Assembly: GCA_013400155.1 (NCBI GenBank)
Contig: VXBM01000571.1
Location: 472,996 to 536,995 of the forward strand
Direction: 5' to 3'
DNA from: Helopsaltes ochotensis
Lineage: Eukaryota; Chordata; Aves; Passeriformes; Locustellidae
Length of the DNA: 64,000 nucleotides
Shown here: piece after piece, positions 24,926 through 35,323 of the stretch
Position numbering within the stretch: the first letter of the stretch is position 1
Layout of the letters: each line of letters begins with the position of its first letter
Notes under the pieces: generated by a model
What the model was told of the DNA's origin: nothing
Databases searched by the model: none
The model's input: only the letters and a program-made list of their open reading frames with translations
Position numbers and translations under genes: made by a program

Positions 24926-27900
24926 ATGCATATCATAGATCAGAAAGGAAGCCAAGAACCATTCTCAAGTAAAGACTTAGCATTTTCCTTTTCTTAGCAT
25001 TCACTTGCTAAGAGACCATGCCATTGTCTGACAAATTTGGTATACTGCTCACTGACAGGAAGAGAACCAAAATATTTTACAAATATGAGTCACTGTCTTA
25101 GTAAAGGACTTGAACTGCTGCTTTGTTTGAAAAGCTGTATGGTGTCCTAAGTAAGCCATTCCCACCATCTTTTCACATTTCTCTACCTTTGCAATCAGGC
25201 ATGAAGCTTCCTAGCTCAGGACACGTCTCTTCATGGTACGGCAAAAAAATACAAATGCTGTCAAAACAGGACAGTGTATCTCTCATCTCCTTGATAACTT
25301 TCCTATAGGAAGGTAGTAAGTAGCCCTTAGATAAGGGTAGGAATCCACAAATTTTGATTAAATGTAGAGGCAGATCTAAGTAAGGCATCTGAGTCTAAGG
25401 ACACTTTCAGTAAGCCACAAGCAGCTTTACCAATAACAGCCCAGAAGCAAGGAAGTGGGAAGGAAATGCTGACTGTAATCTCTCATAGCTGCCCATAAAG
25501 GCCCAGGATTCCCATATGTGCCTCATTAGCTGTAGGTATAGACAAGTGCCACAGGAGGTGATAGCAAGAAGCTTGCAGGTCTACTGCACCTCTCTGCTTC
25601 CTGTACAGTTAGTCATTTGGAAGGTACATTAATTCCAGCATGTGTTTTGCCTCTTGTAAGCTCAGCACAAGTTCTTATTTTTCACCCTGCCATCCTACTT
25701 ATAAAGTGCCAGTGCTCCTGGCATTCAGAAGCTTAGTTCACTTCTTCCAGCTGTCTGATGGCTTTTTGTGGAGCTTTATCAGGTAATTTAGAGCCATTAC
25801 TTTGTATTTTATATGATTCCCCTACAGCATGTGAATAGCAAATGCTGTACTGTCATATAAGACGTTGTGTTTCCTTGACCTTGTTTTGCTTGACTAACTC
25901 ACAAAGTGAATTTCTCTCTAAGAATCACTATGCACCTGCTATTACTTCTTTCTCTAGACTTTCTTCTATTTTTTGAATCCAACAACTCACTCCTACTCAA
26001 AGGGGAATACCCTACCCAAAGTCGATTCCCACCTGTTCTTCGGACAAGGCAGGCATACTGCAAGTAGAGTAAATGCAGATCCCAGTTCTGAATATGTAGT
26101 ACCTAAGTGAGTTAAGCATTATTTTAAATTCTCGTGTCTTCATTAGCCTATCAGCCTGAGATACTAAGCGATGGCACAGAATCATTTCAGCTCAGACTAT
26201 TTTTCCTGAAAGCATCAAGGAAGAGATGACATAAATGTAGCTCTTTCAAATCTCCAGGGACTGTCAAGTTACCCTGCAGAAGTCTGGTAATACAGCATCT
26301 GTGACTGCCTCTTGTCTCTGAATATCAAACACCAAAGTCTATAGGCACCATAATTCAGGTGTATATTTGCTACAAGCATCCTAGAAAGGGATCTGAACAT
26401 GCATCTCAGAATTATCCATAGGAAACAAACTTTGATTGATGTACTGGATAGGGCTCAGCAGACGTTACCTCAGCCCCTGCACTCAGATATCACTGCACAC
26501 TCTTCCTGCAATCATGCAGTGTTTCCCCCCTTTGTTTGCTCTTGCTCACCACTGCTGTTCACACAAGGGGAACAGACACACGAGAAGTAAGCAGGCAGCT
26601 TGATGAGTTAACAGCAAGGTTTTCTTCCTTTACAGCTCAAGCATACTCTTGGCCCCATAGCCATGAAAGCAGACACTTCCTTTATGGGTTTTTATTAAGT
26701 TAACTCTCCATGGGTGCTTCTATTTCTGAGGCAGCTTCCTTCTATCTGACCTGGTGGTATTAAAGCAGAGGTTGTTATACACTCTCTGTTTGGGTCAGGG
26801 GATTTACCTAAGTTCCATTTCTTGGGATCCTGTCCATGCCAATGCTTCATAATCTATCCTTCTTTCTCCCTAATGTTACTGTAGTTCAAATTACTATCTA
26901 AATGTTCACGTACCAATGATGAATAAATCATTAGCCTTTCAATCAACAGATCACATATTTTTAGGGTGTAGGGACTCTAATGTAATGTAATTCAAAAAAT
27001 TGCTATAAACTTTCCAACTCATACAGGTATGCTCTATCTTTTGAGGAAACTATCCTATCATGGTTAAAACTTCAGTAGTCATTACTCATACTGTTTTATA
27101 TATACCAAGTTTTTCTCTGTAAAGATCAGGTTATATGAGCTAAATGCTTCTGAAGAACTTACACTCCTTCTGAAGTTAAAAAGTTCTAATCATTTATCTA
27201 TAAGCCTTTTTTGACTTTTGGACCCAATTAAATGTTCAACACACTAAATGTTGGAGACTCTGAAGTTTAAACTCCAGGCTTCCCCAGAACAGTATAATAG
27301 GAATCAATATTGTAAGCATCCAAAACTGAAATAACAAACACACCATAGTGTTTGTGGTGGTGTAGTTCCTTGCTATGGTTCACCCTGGGTGCTGAGAGGG
27401 TCAGAACTGCCCTCCATACATTAAACCTCCACCTAGAAGGGAAAGCATACTTTGATCCTGTTGAACTCTGACCCAGGAATTTTAGACTAAGCACTCTTCA
27501 TGAGCTGGCTGACCAACTACGCCCTGGTTAACCTCCCAGTGGTTAAAGCTTTATCTTTACATAGTTCTGCAATCTTGCCCTCTGGGGAATGGCTATCCTC
27601 CCTTTCCCTTATTGTTTTCCTTGACTCAATTTGTTTCTGTGGCTGAAAAGCTAATCCAGATTGCAAATGTTATATTCATTCCACTATCTGCTACTCAAAT
27701 ATTAGAGATACGTAAAGTTTTACTCAGCAGTCTTGTTTCCAGTCTCTCAAGTTCCCCTTGAAGCTTCTAGGCACTGCTGGTTTCAGAACAGCACTCTCTG
27801 CATTCCATCAAAATGAGTATCAGCCCATTGGGATGCAGCACCATCTAGTGAAGCAAACTAGAGCAGAACTTCATAGGGACTTGAAACATGCCATCAGCAT

Positions 27901-28865
27901 ACTTACAGTGGCACAGGCTACTTTTCCCAAGAGGCCAGTGTTTTATTAGTCATCTGGTATCCATCACAGGGAGTTCTTCGGTTAGCATGGCAAAGCACAG
28001 GCAAAATCTTTAAATGTTGCAGTAGCTGCTATCCATGCCAAGTTCTCGTATTTCATTTGTTCTGCAAAATTTATCTCTGAACACAGTGATTTCTAAATCC
28101 CTGCATCAAAATCTTTTTGCCTTGTCTTTTCCCTGCAGGCTTCATTTTCTACCTCCTCCACAGGTATCTGAGGAACCCACTCCCTCTTGTGCTTTGTCTA
28201 AATTTGCTCCCACCTAAATGCATAGCCATTGTCACTGGATCTTCCCATAGTCTCACAATACCTGTTGGACAATGGATCCACACAACTGCCAGCACGTAAC
28301 AATACAAAATCAATGTGTAAAATGAGTCAGACACATTAGTCATAAATTAATCATATTTTTGCATCTTCCCGATTTTTCAAGGATGAATAGTATCTAGATG
28401 ACTCCTATGTAATTTCTTTGACCTTGCTAATGCAGTATTTTCTGATTCCAGTAATTCAGTGTGCCGATGCTGTTGGAAGAATAGTTATTTTGTTGTCTTC
28501 TATGAATTACTTGGATGCACTTTTCAAGTGTTTCTTTACTTTACCCATTTCTATTGATCCTTTTCCATTCACTGTCAAGAAACTGCCTCCAAAGGCCCTG
28601 GTTGCCAGGACACTCTGCCCGCCTACCGTATTTGTTTCACTTTCATGTTTTCAGTTCAGCTGTCCCTTACGCTCATCGTGATGATGAACATGGCAACAAA
28701 GTCAGTTTCCTTCACATCCCTCCCAAACCTCTTTACCACAGTGTCTGCAAAAGAACTTCAAAACACATAGGTTGCTATAGGCACCTCCTATAACATAAAT
28801 ACGGGCTGATAGTTTCCTAGTTTGCCACACTGGTGTTTTTGTTGTTGTTGTTGTTGTTTTTAATG
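24926..28865. other. Intergenic DNA upstream of CFAP54, no gene supported
   Basis: No exon or recognisable repeat. A short (GTT)n tract at about 28838-28858 lies just before the promoter region. Open frames are short and of random appearance. Confidence 0.55.
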
Positions 28866-28866
28866 G

Positions 28867-28873
28867 ACAAACA
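28867..28873 (+). promoter_or_regulatory. CFAP54: Forkhead (FOXJ1-type) motif upstream of CFAP54
   Basis: ACAAACA fits the forkhead core RYAAACA exactly. It lies about 155 bp upstream of an X-box-like site in the promoter region of a motile-cilia gene. FOXJ1 and RFX factors jointly drive motile-cilia genes in vertebrates, so the placement is sensible. Short forkhead matches are common by chance. Confidence 0.35.
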
Positions 28874-28914
28874 TAACCATTTAGAGGATAAGCACACTTT
28901 CTTCTTTCACGCGT

Positions 28915-29044
28915 AGCCGTGCAGTGGGCTCAGTGACACACTCCCCGGTGCCCCAGGCTGTGGGAAAGCCCCCCCGCGGTACCTCCCGCGCTGTCCGGCC
29001 CGGCCCCGCGGCGCCGCCGCTCGCGGCCGTTGCCCGGAGACAGC
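28915..29044 (+). promoter_or_regulatory. CFAP54: CpG-rich promoter of CFAP54, truncated by a gap
   Basis: Base composition changes abruptly to GC/CpG-rich at about 28910 and stays so until the run of N at 29045. It is the only CpG island between the leftward promoter at 6-7 kb and the first visible CFAP54 exon at 35218, and it is correctly placed for CFAP54 transcription. An X-box-like motif sits at its right end. The start site, first exon and initiation codon are most likely within the gap. Confidence 0.6.
29029..29041 (+). promoter_or_regulatory. CFAP54: RFX X-box-like motif
   Basis: GTTGCCCGGAGAC: a perfect left half-site GTTGCC, one spacer base, then GGAGAC matching four of six positions of the right half-site RGYAAC. 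Imperfect X-boxes of the GTTGCC-GGAGAC kind are common in promoters of ciliary genes bound by RFX2/RFX3. The match lies 3 bp before the assembly gap, so its distance to the start site cannot be measured. Confidence 0.5.
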
Positions 29045-29749
29045 NNNNNNNNNNNNNNNNNNNNNNNNNNNNNNNNNNNNNNNNNNNNNNNNNNNNNNNN
29101 NNNNNNNNNNNNNNNNNNNNNNNNNNNNNNNNNNNNNNNNNNNNNNNNNNNNNNNNNNNNNNNNNNNNNNNNNNNNNNNNNNNNNNNNNNNNNNNNNNNN
29201 NNNNNNNNNNNNNNNNNNNNNNNNNNNNNNNNNNNNNNNNNNNNNNNNNNNNNNNNNNNNNNNNNNNNNNNNNNNNNNNNNNNNNNNNNNNNNNNNNNNN
29301 NNNNNNNNNNNNNNNNNNNNNNNNNNNNNNNNNNNNNNNNNNNNNNNNNNNNNNNNNNNNNNNNNNNNNNNNNNNNNNNNNNNNNNNNNNNNNNNNNNNN
29401 NNNNNNNNNNNNNNNNNNNNNNNNNNNNNNNNNNNNNNNNNNNNNNNNNNNNNNNNNNNNNNNNNNNNNNNNNNNNNNNNNNNNNNNNNNNNNNNNNNNN
29501 NNNNNNNNNNNNNNNNNNNNNNNNNNNNNNNNNNNNNNNNNNNNNNNNNNNNNNNNNNNNNNNNNNNNNNNNNNNNNNNNNNNNNNNNNNNNNNNNNNNN
29601 NNNNNNNNNNNNNNNNNNNNNNNNNNNNNNNNNNNNNNNNNNNNNNNNNNNNNNNNNNNNNNNNNNNNNNNNNNNNNNNNNNNNNNNNNNNNNNNNNNNN
29701 NNNNNNNNNNNNNNNNNNNNNNNNNNNNNNNNNNNNNNNNNNNNNNNNN
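29045..29749. other. Assembly gap (705 N), probably hiding CFAP54 exon 1
   Basis: A run of 705 N bounded by CpG-island sequence on the left and a T-tract on the right. The first visible CFAP54 exon at 35218 begins with the last base of a split codon, so at least one coding exon must lie upstream. I see no candidate between 29773 and 35217, hence the gap is the likely place for the N-terminal exon. Confidence 1.
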
Positions 29750-29772
29750 TTTTTTTTTTTTTTTTTTTTTTT
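29750..29772. repeat. T23 homopolymer at gap edge
   Basis: Twenty-three consecutive T directly after the gap. It may be a true poly-T tract (for example the tail of a minus-strand retroposed element hidden in the gap) or an assembly-edge artefact. Confidence 0.9.
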
Positions 29773-30306
29773 CCCTTTTTCTCAGTACTTCCTACCAGTC
29801 AGTGCTTCAGGGAGAAAGCACGAGGGACTGTGGAAATTGGCAGCACCACTGTTGGTTCTGTCAGAGCTGCCTGAGTTTCCTGGTGGGAAAATCCCTTGAC
29901 AGTGCTGCAGGGACTGGCAGCCCACCAGCGTGTGCGGCTGCGTGCGAGGGTGAACGCTTGTGGGCACCTACATGCCTTCAAAAGTAGGGTAGGGCTACAC
30001 GAGGATAACACCACAGAGCTCTTTTGGTGCATATGTCTCTGTCTACGTTGGTATATTTTTATACACATAGAAGCAGGCGGAGCATATGGCAAGTATAATA
30101 GTGCATATTTGTTTGCTTGCGTACATGCCTATCTGTGAGTATGCATAAGTCCAGATTTTGTAATGCAGTTAAGATAGAGCGAGCGGATCGGTGTATTCAT
30201 AGAGCGTGCATATGTCTTTTACAGACTGTGCATTTCTCATGTACCTCTCCCTGATGCATTTAGGCATAGTGTGATATAAGAGCTCAACTACTTCTCTTAA
30301 GGTAAA
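29773..30306 (+). other. Start of the CFAP54 intron before exon e1, no feature recognised
   Basis: Mixed-composition sequence between the gap and the solo LTR. No splice-flanked coding segment fitting CFAP54 was found. Confidence 0.5.
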
Positions 30307-31017
30307 TGTTATAAGCGAATCAGCCGAATAATTTATATCAAAAGCAATTTATTAATAACAATTGGGAAACAATGATAAAGAACCACCACCAAATGAACAA
30401 GGTACCGAGCCCGGGATCGGTGCCTGGTGAATGGGGAGCAAACGGTCTCTCTGTCAGCATACCCTCTCCCTCATTCACGATTTTTGGTCCCGGAGCTCGG
30501 CTTTTATACTTTTCATTTTCCCCCAGGCCTAGTGAGGTAATGCAATTCTATTCAAATGCCGGTATTGGGGGCTTCCTCCCTGATTCCATCTTCTTTTTCC
30601 TGCTCTGTGTTCCTTCCTGCTGGAGATGGTAATCATGATAGGCTTACGGGAAGGTCTTTTGAATTTCTTTCACTGGGTTGTGGTGCCACCACCTTGACAG
30701 GATCAGGAGGGTGATGATGTCTCTTATCTGGATCATTGAGGCGTCTTTAGGGTCTGGGCATAGTTGTCCAGCCTTGGGTCTTCAGATGGTAATGAGCTCA
30801 GCCTCGGAGTTTCAGGCGTGCCTCTGGTAACTCAAATGGAAATTAGGCTTCCCCGGGCCAGAAATTTCACAATTGCTTGGCCCTTTCGGCGGGGGGTGGG
30901 GGGGAACAGGGACGGGTACAGCCTTTACTTTATACATTTGATACGTTTATTATACTTTAACAGTGTTCTATAATATATTATGAAAAGCATGAATTAATTC
31001 CCAGTTTCCTCATAACA
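30307..31017 (-). mobile_element. Solo LTR of an endogenous retrovirus (ERVL-like), antisense in CFAP54 intron
   Basis: A 711-bp element with near-perfect inverted ends, TGTTATAAG at the left and CTCATAACA at the right (8 of 9 bases pair). It is flanked on both sides by the same 5 bp, GTAAA (30302-30306 and 31018-31022). Read on the minus strand it has the LTR layout: a U3 region, TATAAAAG at 30501-30508, then about 150 bp on a polyadenylation signal AATAAA at 30348-30353. No internal retroviral genes are present, so it is a solo LTR left by LTR-LTR recombination. A 5-bp target duplication is usual for ERVL-type elements, common in birds, although some class I elements also use it. It lies about 1.3 kb downstream of the CFAP54 promoter island, in opposite orientation. 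Confidence 0.85.
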
Positions 31018-31022
31018 GTAAA

Positions 31023-34000
31023 TAGTTGATTTTCTGTTATTTTTATCTGAATACCCCTCTATTCTAAATTTACAGGTCTTTAACATAAACCCCACAAGTT
31101 TCCCAGGGTATCATAAGTTTCTTCAAAAACAGCATAGGAGTTAGGTTACAGGGTGGTTACCTTATCACTTAGGTGCAGCTTCTACCTTCCATATTCCACT
31201 CAGTAGTTTCCTAGAAATAGTCCACAAATTACCCTAGTCTGAAGTAAGTGTATACATTTTCAGATTCTGCAGCCTGGTCTTTGTCTGAGCTGGAGATCTT
31301 TCCTATTCTAAGCTGTCTGGCTTCCCAATTTGTTTATGGGGCATGTTCATCATTGGAGCTAGGCCTTGATGTGTCATGTGGGTATCAGTCTCCAGGTTTT
31401 TGCCTCTAGTGTTTGAATCTCAGTATGTTTATATTTATAATCTCAGGCTTTTAATATTATTTCAGCAGCTGGTTTCAGTGGTTTGCTATTTTGAAGCCTT
31501 TTTGTAGTTTCAGACCTTTTTTTTTCAACTTTAACTGATAGGTGTCATTGTATTGAAAACTATTCTCTCCACGCCCACTTAGAAGAAGTTCATACTACTT
31601 GACTGCCTCAGTCATTACCAAAATTGCAACAGTGATTGTTCTATGCGTTTTTTGTATCTTCTGGTTGGGAGGTAGCCATGCTGAATCTAATCTGTTTGCA
31701 ATATAGTGCTAAGTTAGGAGTTTTTGTGAACAGTGTCTCCAAGCCTTTTTTTTGCTTTACCTCTCAAACCTAAGTAAATTCTGTCTTATTTAAACTGGTA
31801 TTTTGTGGATGTGACCCATGGCCGTGCACACCTTGGTTGGCATGAGAGCATTTTCACATCTGAAGAGATCTGCGCTGTTCATGGAGATAAGAACTTACTC
31901 TATCAAGGCCTTGATCCCAGGAGTCTCTGGTGGTAGTGATCCCTACCAAAACTTCAGAGCATTAGGAATATTGAGTAACATGAAGCTCCCAGTATCTCTG
32001 CATCCCAGGCATTCTTCATTTATATAGTACAAAGGTAGAAGACTGAAATTCTGATTATTAGCATATGTTCAGGCACTTAGTAAAGTCAAGACTATTTATT
32101 TGTGATTGTGGATTTTCAGGTTTTTTTTCCCCACACTGCTTCATTGTTCAATAATTCAAAATTGGAGCGTGTGCTGCTTGCAGAACCAGCTGTAGTCTGG
32201 CTGGTCCTAGAGAATTTCTGAAGGTAATGGCTATTACAGATGCTTTCCTAAACACTCTAAAGTCTTCTTGCTATGTCATGTTTTCAAGCTATCATTTGTG
32301 GCGTGGATTGAGATCAAAGTGTTCTTGTTCTTCAAGCAACAAGAAAACCGGCTTCCACGTGGCAAGTATGTTCAATTTAGAAAAATAAATCAGCTTCATT
32401 CCTCCAACTCTTTCAACCTTTGGTGTTTATAGGTCAACAGAAAGGCCATAATTTAGGCACTTAAATGTTCCAGTGTAGGAAACAAAAATTACTGAGGACT
32501 TGCCCTGGTATCACAAATCTTTTTAGCTGGAAATAGCAATCAAAGGTAATTTATCCTCAACTAAACAAGAAGTTGTTTTGCCCCATTTCTCTTGACAGCA
32601 GGGCCATCAAAGCTTTACCTTGAACTATTGATTTTATCTCATGTTGTGTGGCTTAGTCACCCTTATTTAATAAGATGGCTTTTGATCAGTATCAGAGAAT
32701 TCTTTATACTTGTAGTAAAGATTTTAGCCACCTGGGCCTTATCCTGTGCACACTATTATGGGTTGACCTTAGGGATTTTTTTTCTATTACGGATGGAAAT
32801 AAATTTCACCTCTGAATTCCAGTAGTCCACTATTTTTTTTTAAGAGTTCACTTGCTTAACTTCTTACTCTGGTGTCCTACAGGCTGTTTAAAGGAAAGGC
32901 TGAAGAGCTTTTTGGGAAGTGTCTCACTCTCCTCTTTTGTCTGTGTCAAATAAACATTCCTGTGTCATGAATTCACTTGTGGTTAGTCATGGCATTGTAG
33001 CAGCATCAGTTTACCTTAATCTTCCCACTGAAGCTGAAAGTCTGGTCAGTTTGTCAGTACTTTGCTAAACTAGTTTTTTACAGGCTTGTTATATCTGAGA
33101 ATCTCATGTGTTAACATGAACATTCAAACAAAAAATGAAGATGACCATTGCTGTGGAGCTCAAGGTGATCAGTCTTAAAGAAATGTACTAGTCTTACAAT
33201 TCCAGAGCCTCATCCAGTGTCAGTCTTGTTATCTCTTTTCCCTCTTCTTACCCCCTTTCCCTCTTCCCCCTAATATTCATCAAATCTCTAGGTCTCTGAA
33301 AGTCTTTTCCTAAATTCTTCCTTTAATAGTTCAAGGGAGTTTTGCTCAGCTGCCTGACAGATTCCTTTGCTTCCGAGCCTCTCTGCAAATATTTGATGTG
33401 GAATATTTTTCTCAGCATAAGAACACTGTACCCACCCAGGCTGTTAATTGTTAAGGATGGACCAGGAGGGACTCATTCCCATCCATTTGGAAAGTGTCCT
33501 TCATTCTACCGGGCTATGGTTTCTGTAAAAAATTTCTCCTTAAAAATGACTTGGAACATTTTATTCTGATTGTTGCTCTTGGCCTAGTTTGTGCTGTTAC
33601 TGCATTTTTCCTTTAGGATACACCTCTAGGATGTCCTACTTATTTCCTTGCTGCTTACTTTCAAGAACTGAGAATTGTGCTGCGATGATACTTCTAGAAA
33701 AAAAAAAAAAAGAATTATGGTTGTTGCATTTCTTTGTTGTAAAGATCATTTTGACAGATTTCTCATAAAGCCATCTGTTTCACCTTGAAATGTGAAGGTG
33801 GTTCACAGCTTTCTGTGTGGAAAAAATGTTATTTATTGTGCTTTTTTTAAAGTTGGGAGTGTTTTTATAAGCTGAAATAAAGAGTTATATGAGAGACTGT
33901 GAGAATACATTCCAAGTGCTTGAATGTCAGAGAACTGTTTAACAGTGTCTTGAGTTCTAACCTACCATCCCAGCCTTAAGAGACGTTGAAAATTTCCAGC

Positions 34001-35217
34001 CTCCTTACACCAGTAAGCATATGGTTTATGCATGACAATTCAGCTAGAAAGATATTTTTCAGATATTAATTTCTTTAAATGTTATTTTATATTTCTTCAA
34101 TTGTTTTCTTTCCTCATAAATTGCTACCTATAAATAATTTGGCTGTAGCAGTATCACAAGGCACTCTGCTGATGTTTCTGTACAGCAATTTGTTAAGAGA
34201 ATAAATGTAAGAGATGCCTGACACTGGGAACACTGTCAATACTGGTAATGATTTGCTAACAGGATTCTTTTATGAAAAAATCCCAGTGGCAGTCTGTCTG
34301 ATCAGTTATTGTTTTCCAGCTAGAATGTAGCTTTCTTAAAGAAGCGTAGTGTGGGGAAGTTGCACATGAGGGCACGAGGCCATCGAACCATGGTTGGTAG
34401 GGACTGTAGTACTGGCACGATGTAGTCAGTGTCTCTGTAGCAGAGGGACACTGCTTAGAATCAGTTACCATTTGTGGGAGGTTTGCTGGTTCAGCAAAAT
34501 AGGGAATTTGTTACACAAAGACATCCTTGAGGATAACTGTGGCTAGAATAATAGACAGAGGCAACAGAAGAGCATCACAACTATTGCCATAAAATCCTCT
34601 CTGTTTTAGCAAGTGTGTCATTTGGTTCTCTCTGAATCCTACCCCTTAAAATTGAAAATTCCTGAACATTTCTTCTTTCATGACTCATGGTGTAGCTCTG
34701 TATACCATGAACTCTATATACCATAGCTCCATATGCTCTATAGCTTTATGGTTTATTCCATGGCTACCAGTTCCCAAGGTTGTAGCTACCTGACCGTGCA
34801 CTGTTTTTTGGGGCTTTTTTTCCTGCTCACAACATTTGTAGTTTCCAGTCCAATAATTGCTGTGAATTGTTTCTTCAAACAGAACTTCTCAAATACTAGC
34901 TGAAAGGTGGGATAGATTTTTCACTTGAGACTGTGCTTGAACAACACAAGGGGATTATTATTAGGACATTTTAATAAGAATTTACGTGAGAGAAAATTCT
35001 TCCTATTTAAAATCTATGATAAAAACTGACAGAAATGAAACCCAGAAATGTCCTTGCTTGCCTGTTAAATCAGGTTTTAATGATGACTTGATTTCAAATA
35101 GATTTGGAAGAAAGGAGTTTTCACAATTTGAAGTCTTCCTGATTTGTTTACTTGTTGTAACAGGTCTACTGCTAGTTTAATCTGAAACCTTTTCTCCTAT
35201 ATATATATTTTTTTTAG
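31023..35217 (+). other. CFAP54: Rest of the CFAP54 intron before exon e1
   Basis: AT-rich intronic sequence ending in the acceptor tract T9-AG before 35218. No coding segment with proper splice borders was found, and open frames are short and unrecognised. There is a short A-tract near 33700. Confidence 0.6.
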
Positions 35218-35323
35218 AGCAAATACTTTGTTTAACATTTGGATCAAATATAAGCCACGACTACCGGATTGGTATTACAATGAAAGACTTGTGAAAGTTG
35301 GTGATACCCTTGCTCAGATCCAA
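35218..35323 (+). CDS. CFAP54: CFAP54 exon e1 (first visible)
   Basis: Acceptor T9-AG, donor CAA|GTAAGT. It begins with the third base of a split Arg codon and encodes visible residues 1-35, ANTLFNIWIKYKPRLPDW at the start and VGDTLAQIQ at the end. It ends in phase 0. The split codon proves an upstream coding exon. Confidence 0.93.

Noticed and set aside
28924..29899. Open frames of about 290-316 codons across the second gap
   Set aside because: Most of each frame is N followed by a poly-T run read as Phe; no support for a protein.
30372..30973. Open frames inside the region 30.3-31.0 kb as genes
   Set aside because: They lie entirely within the solo LTR, which carries no coding function.
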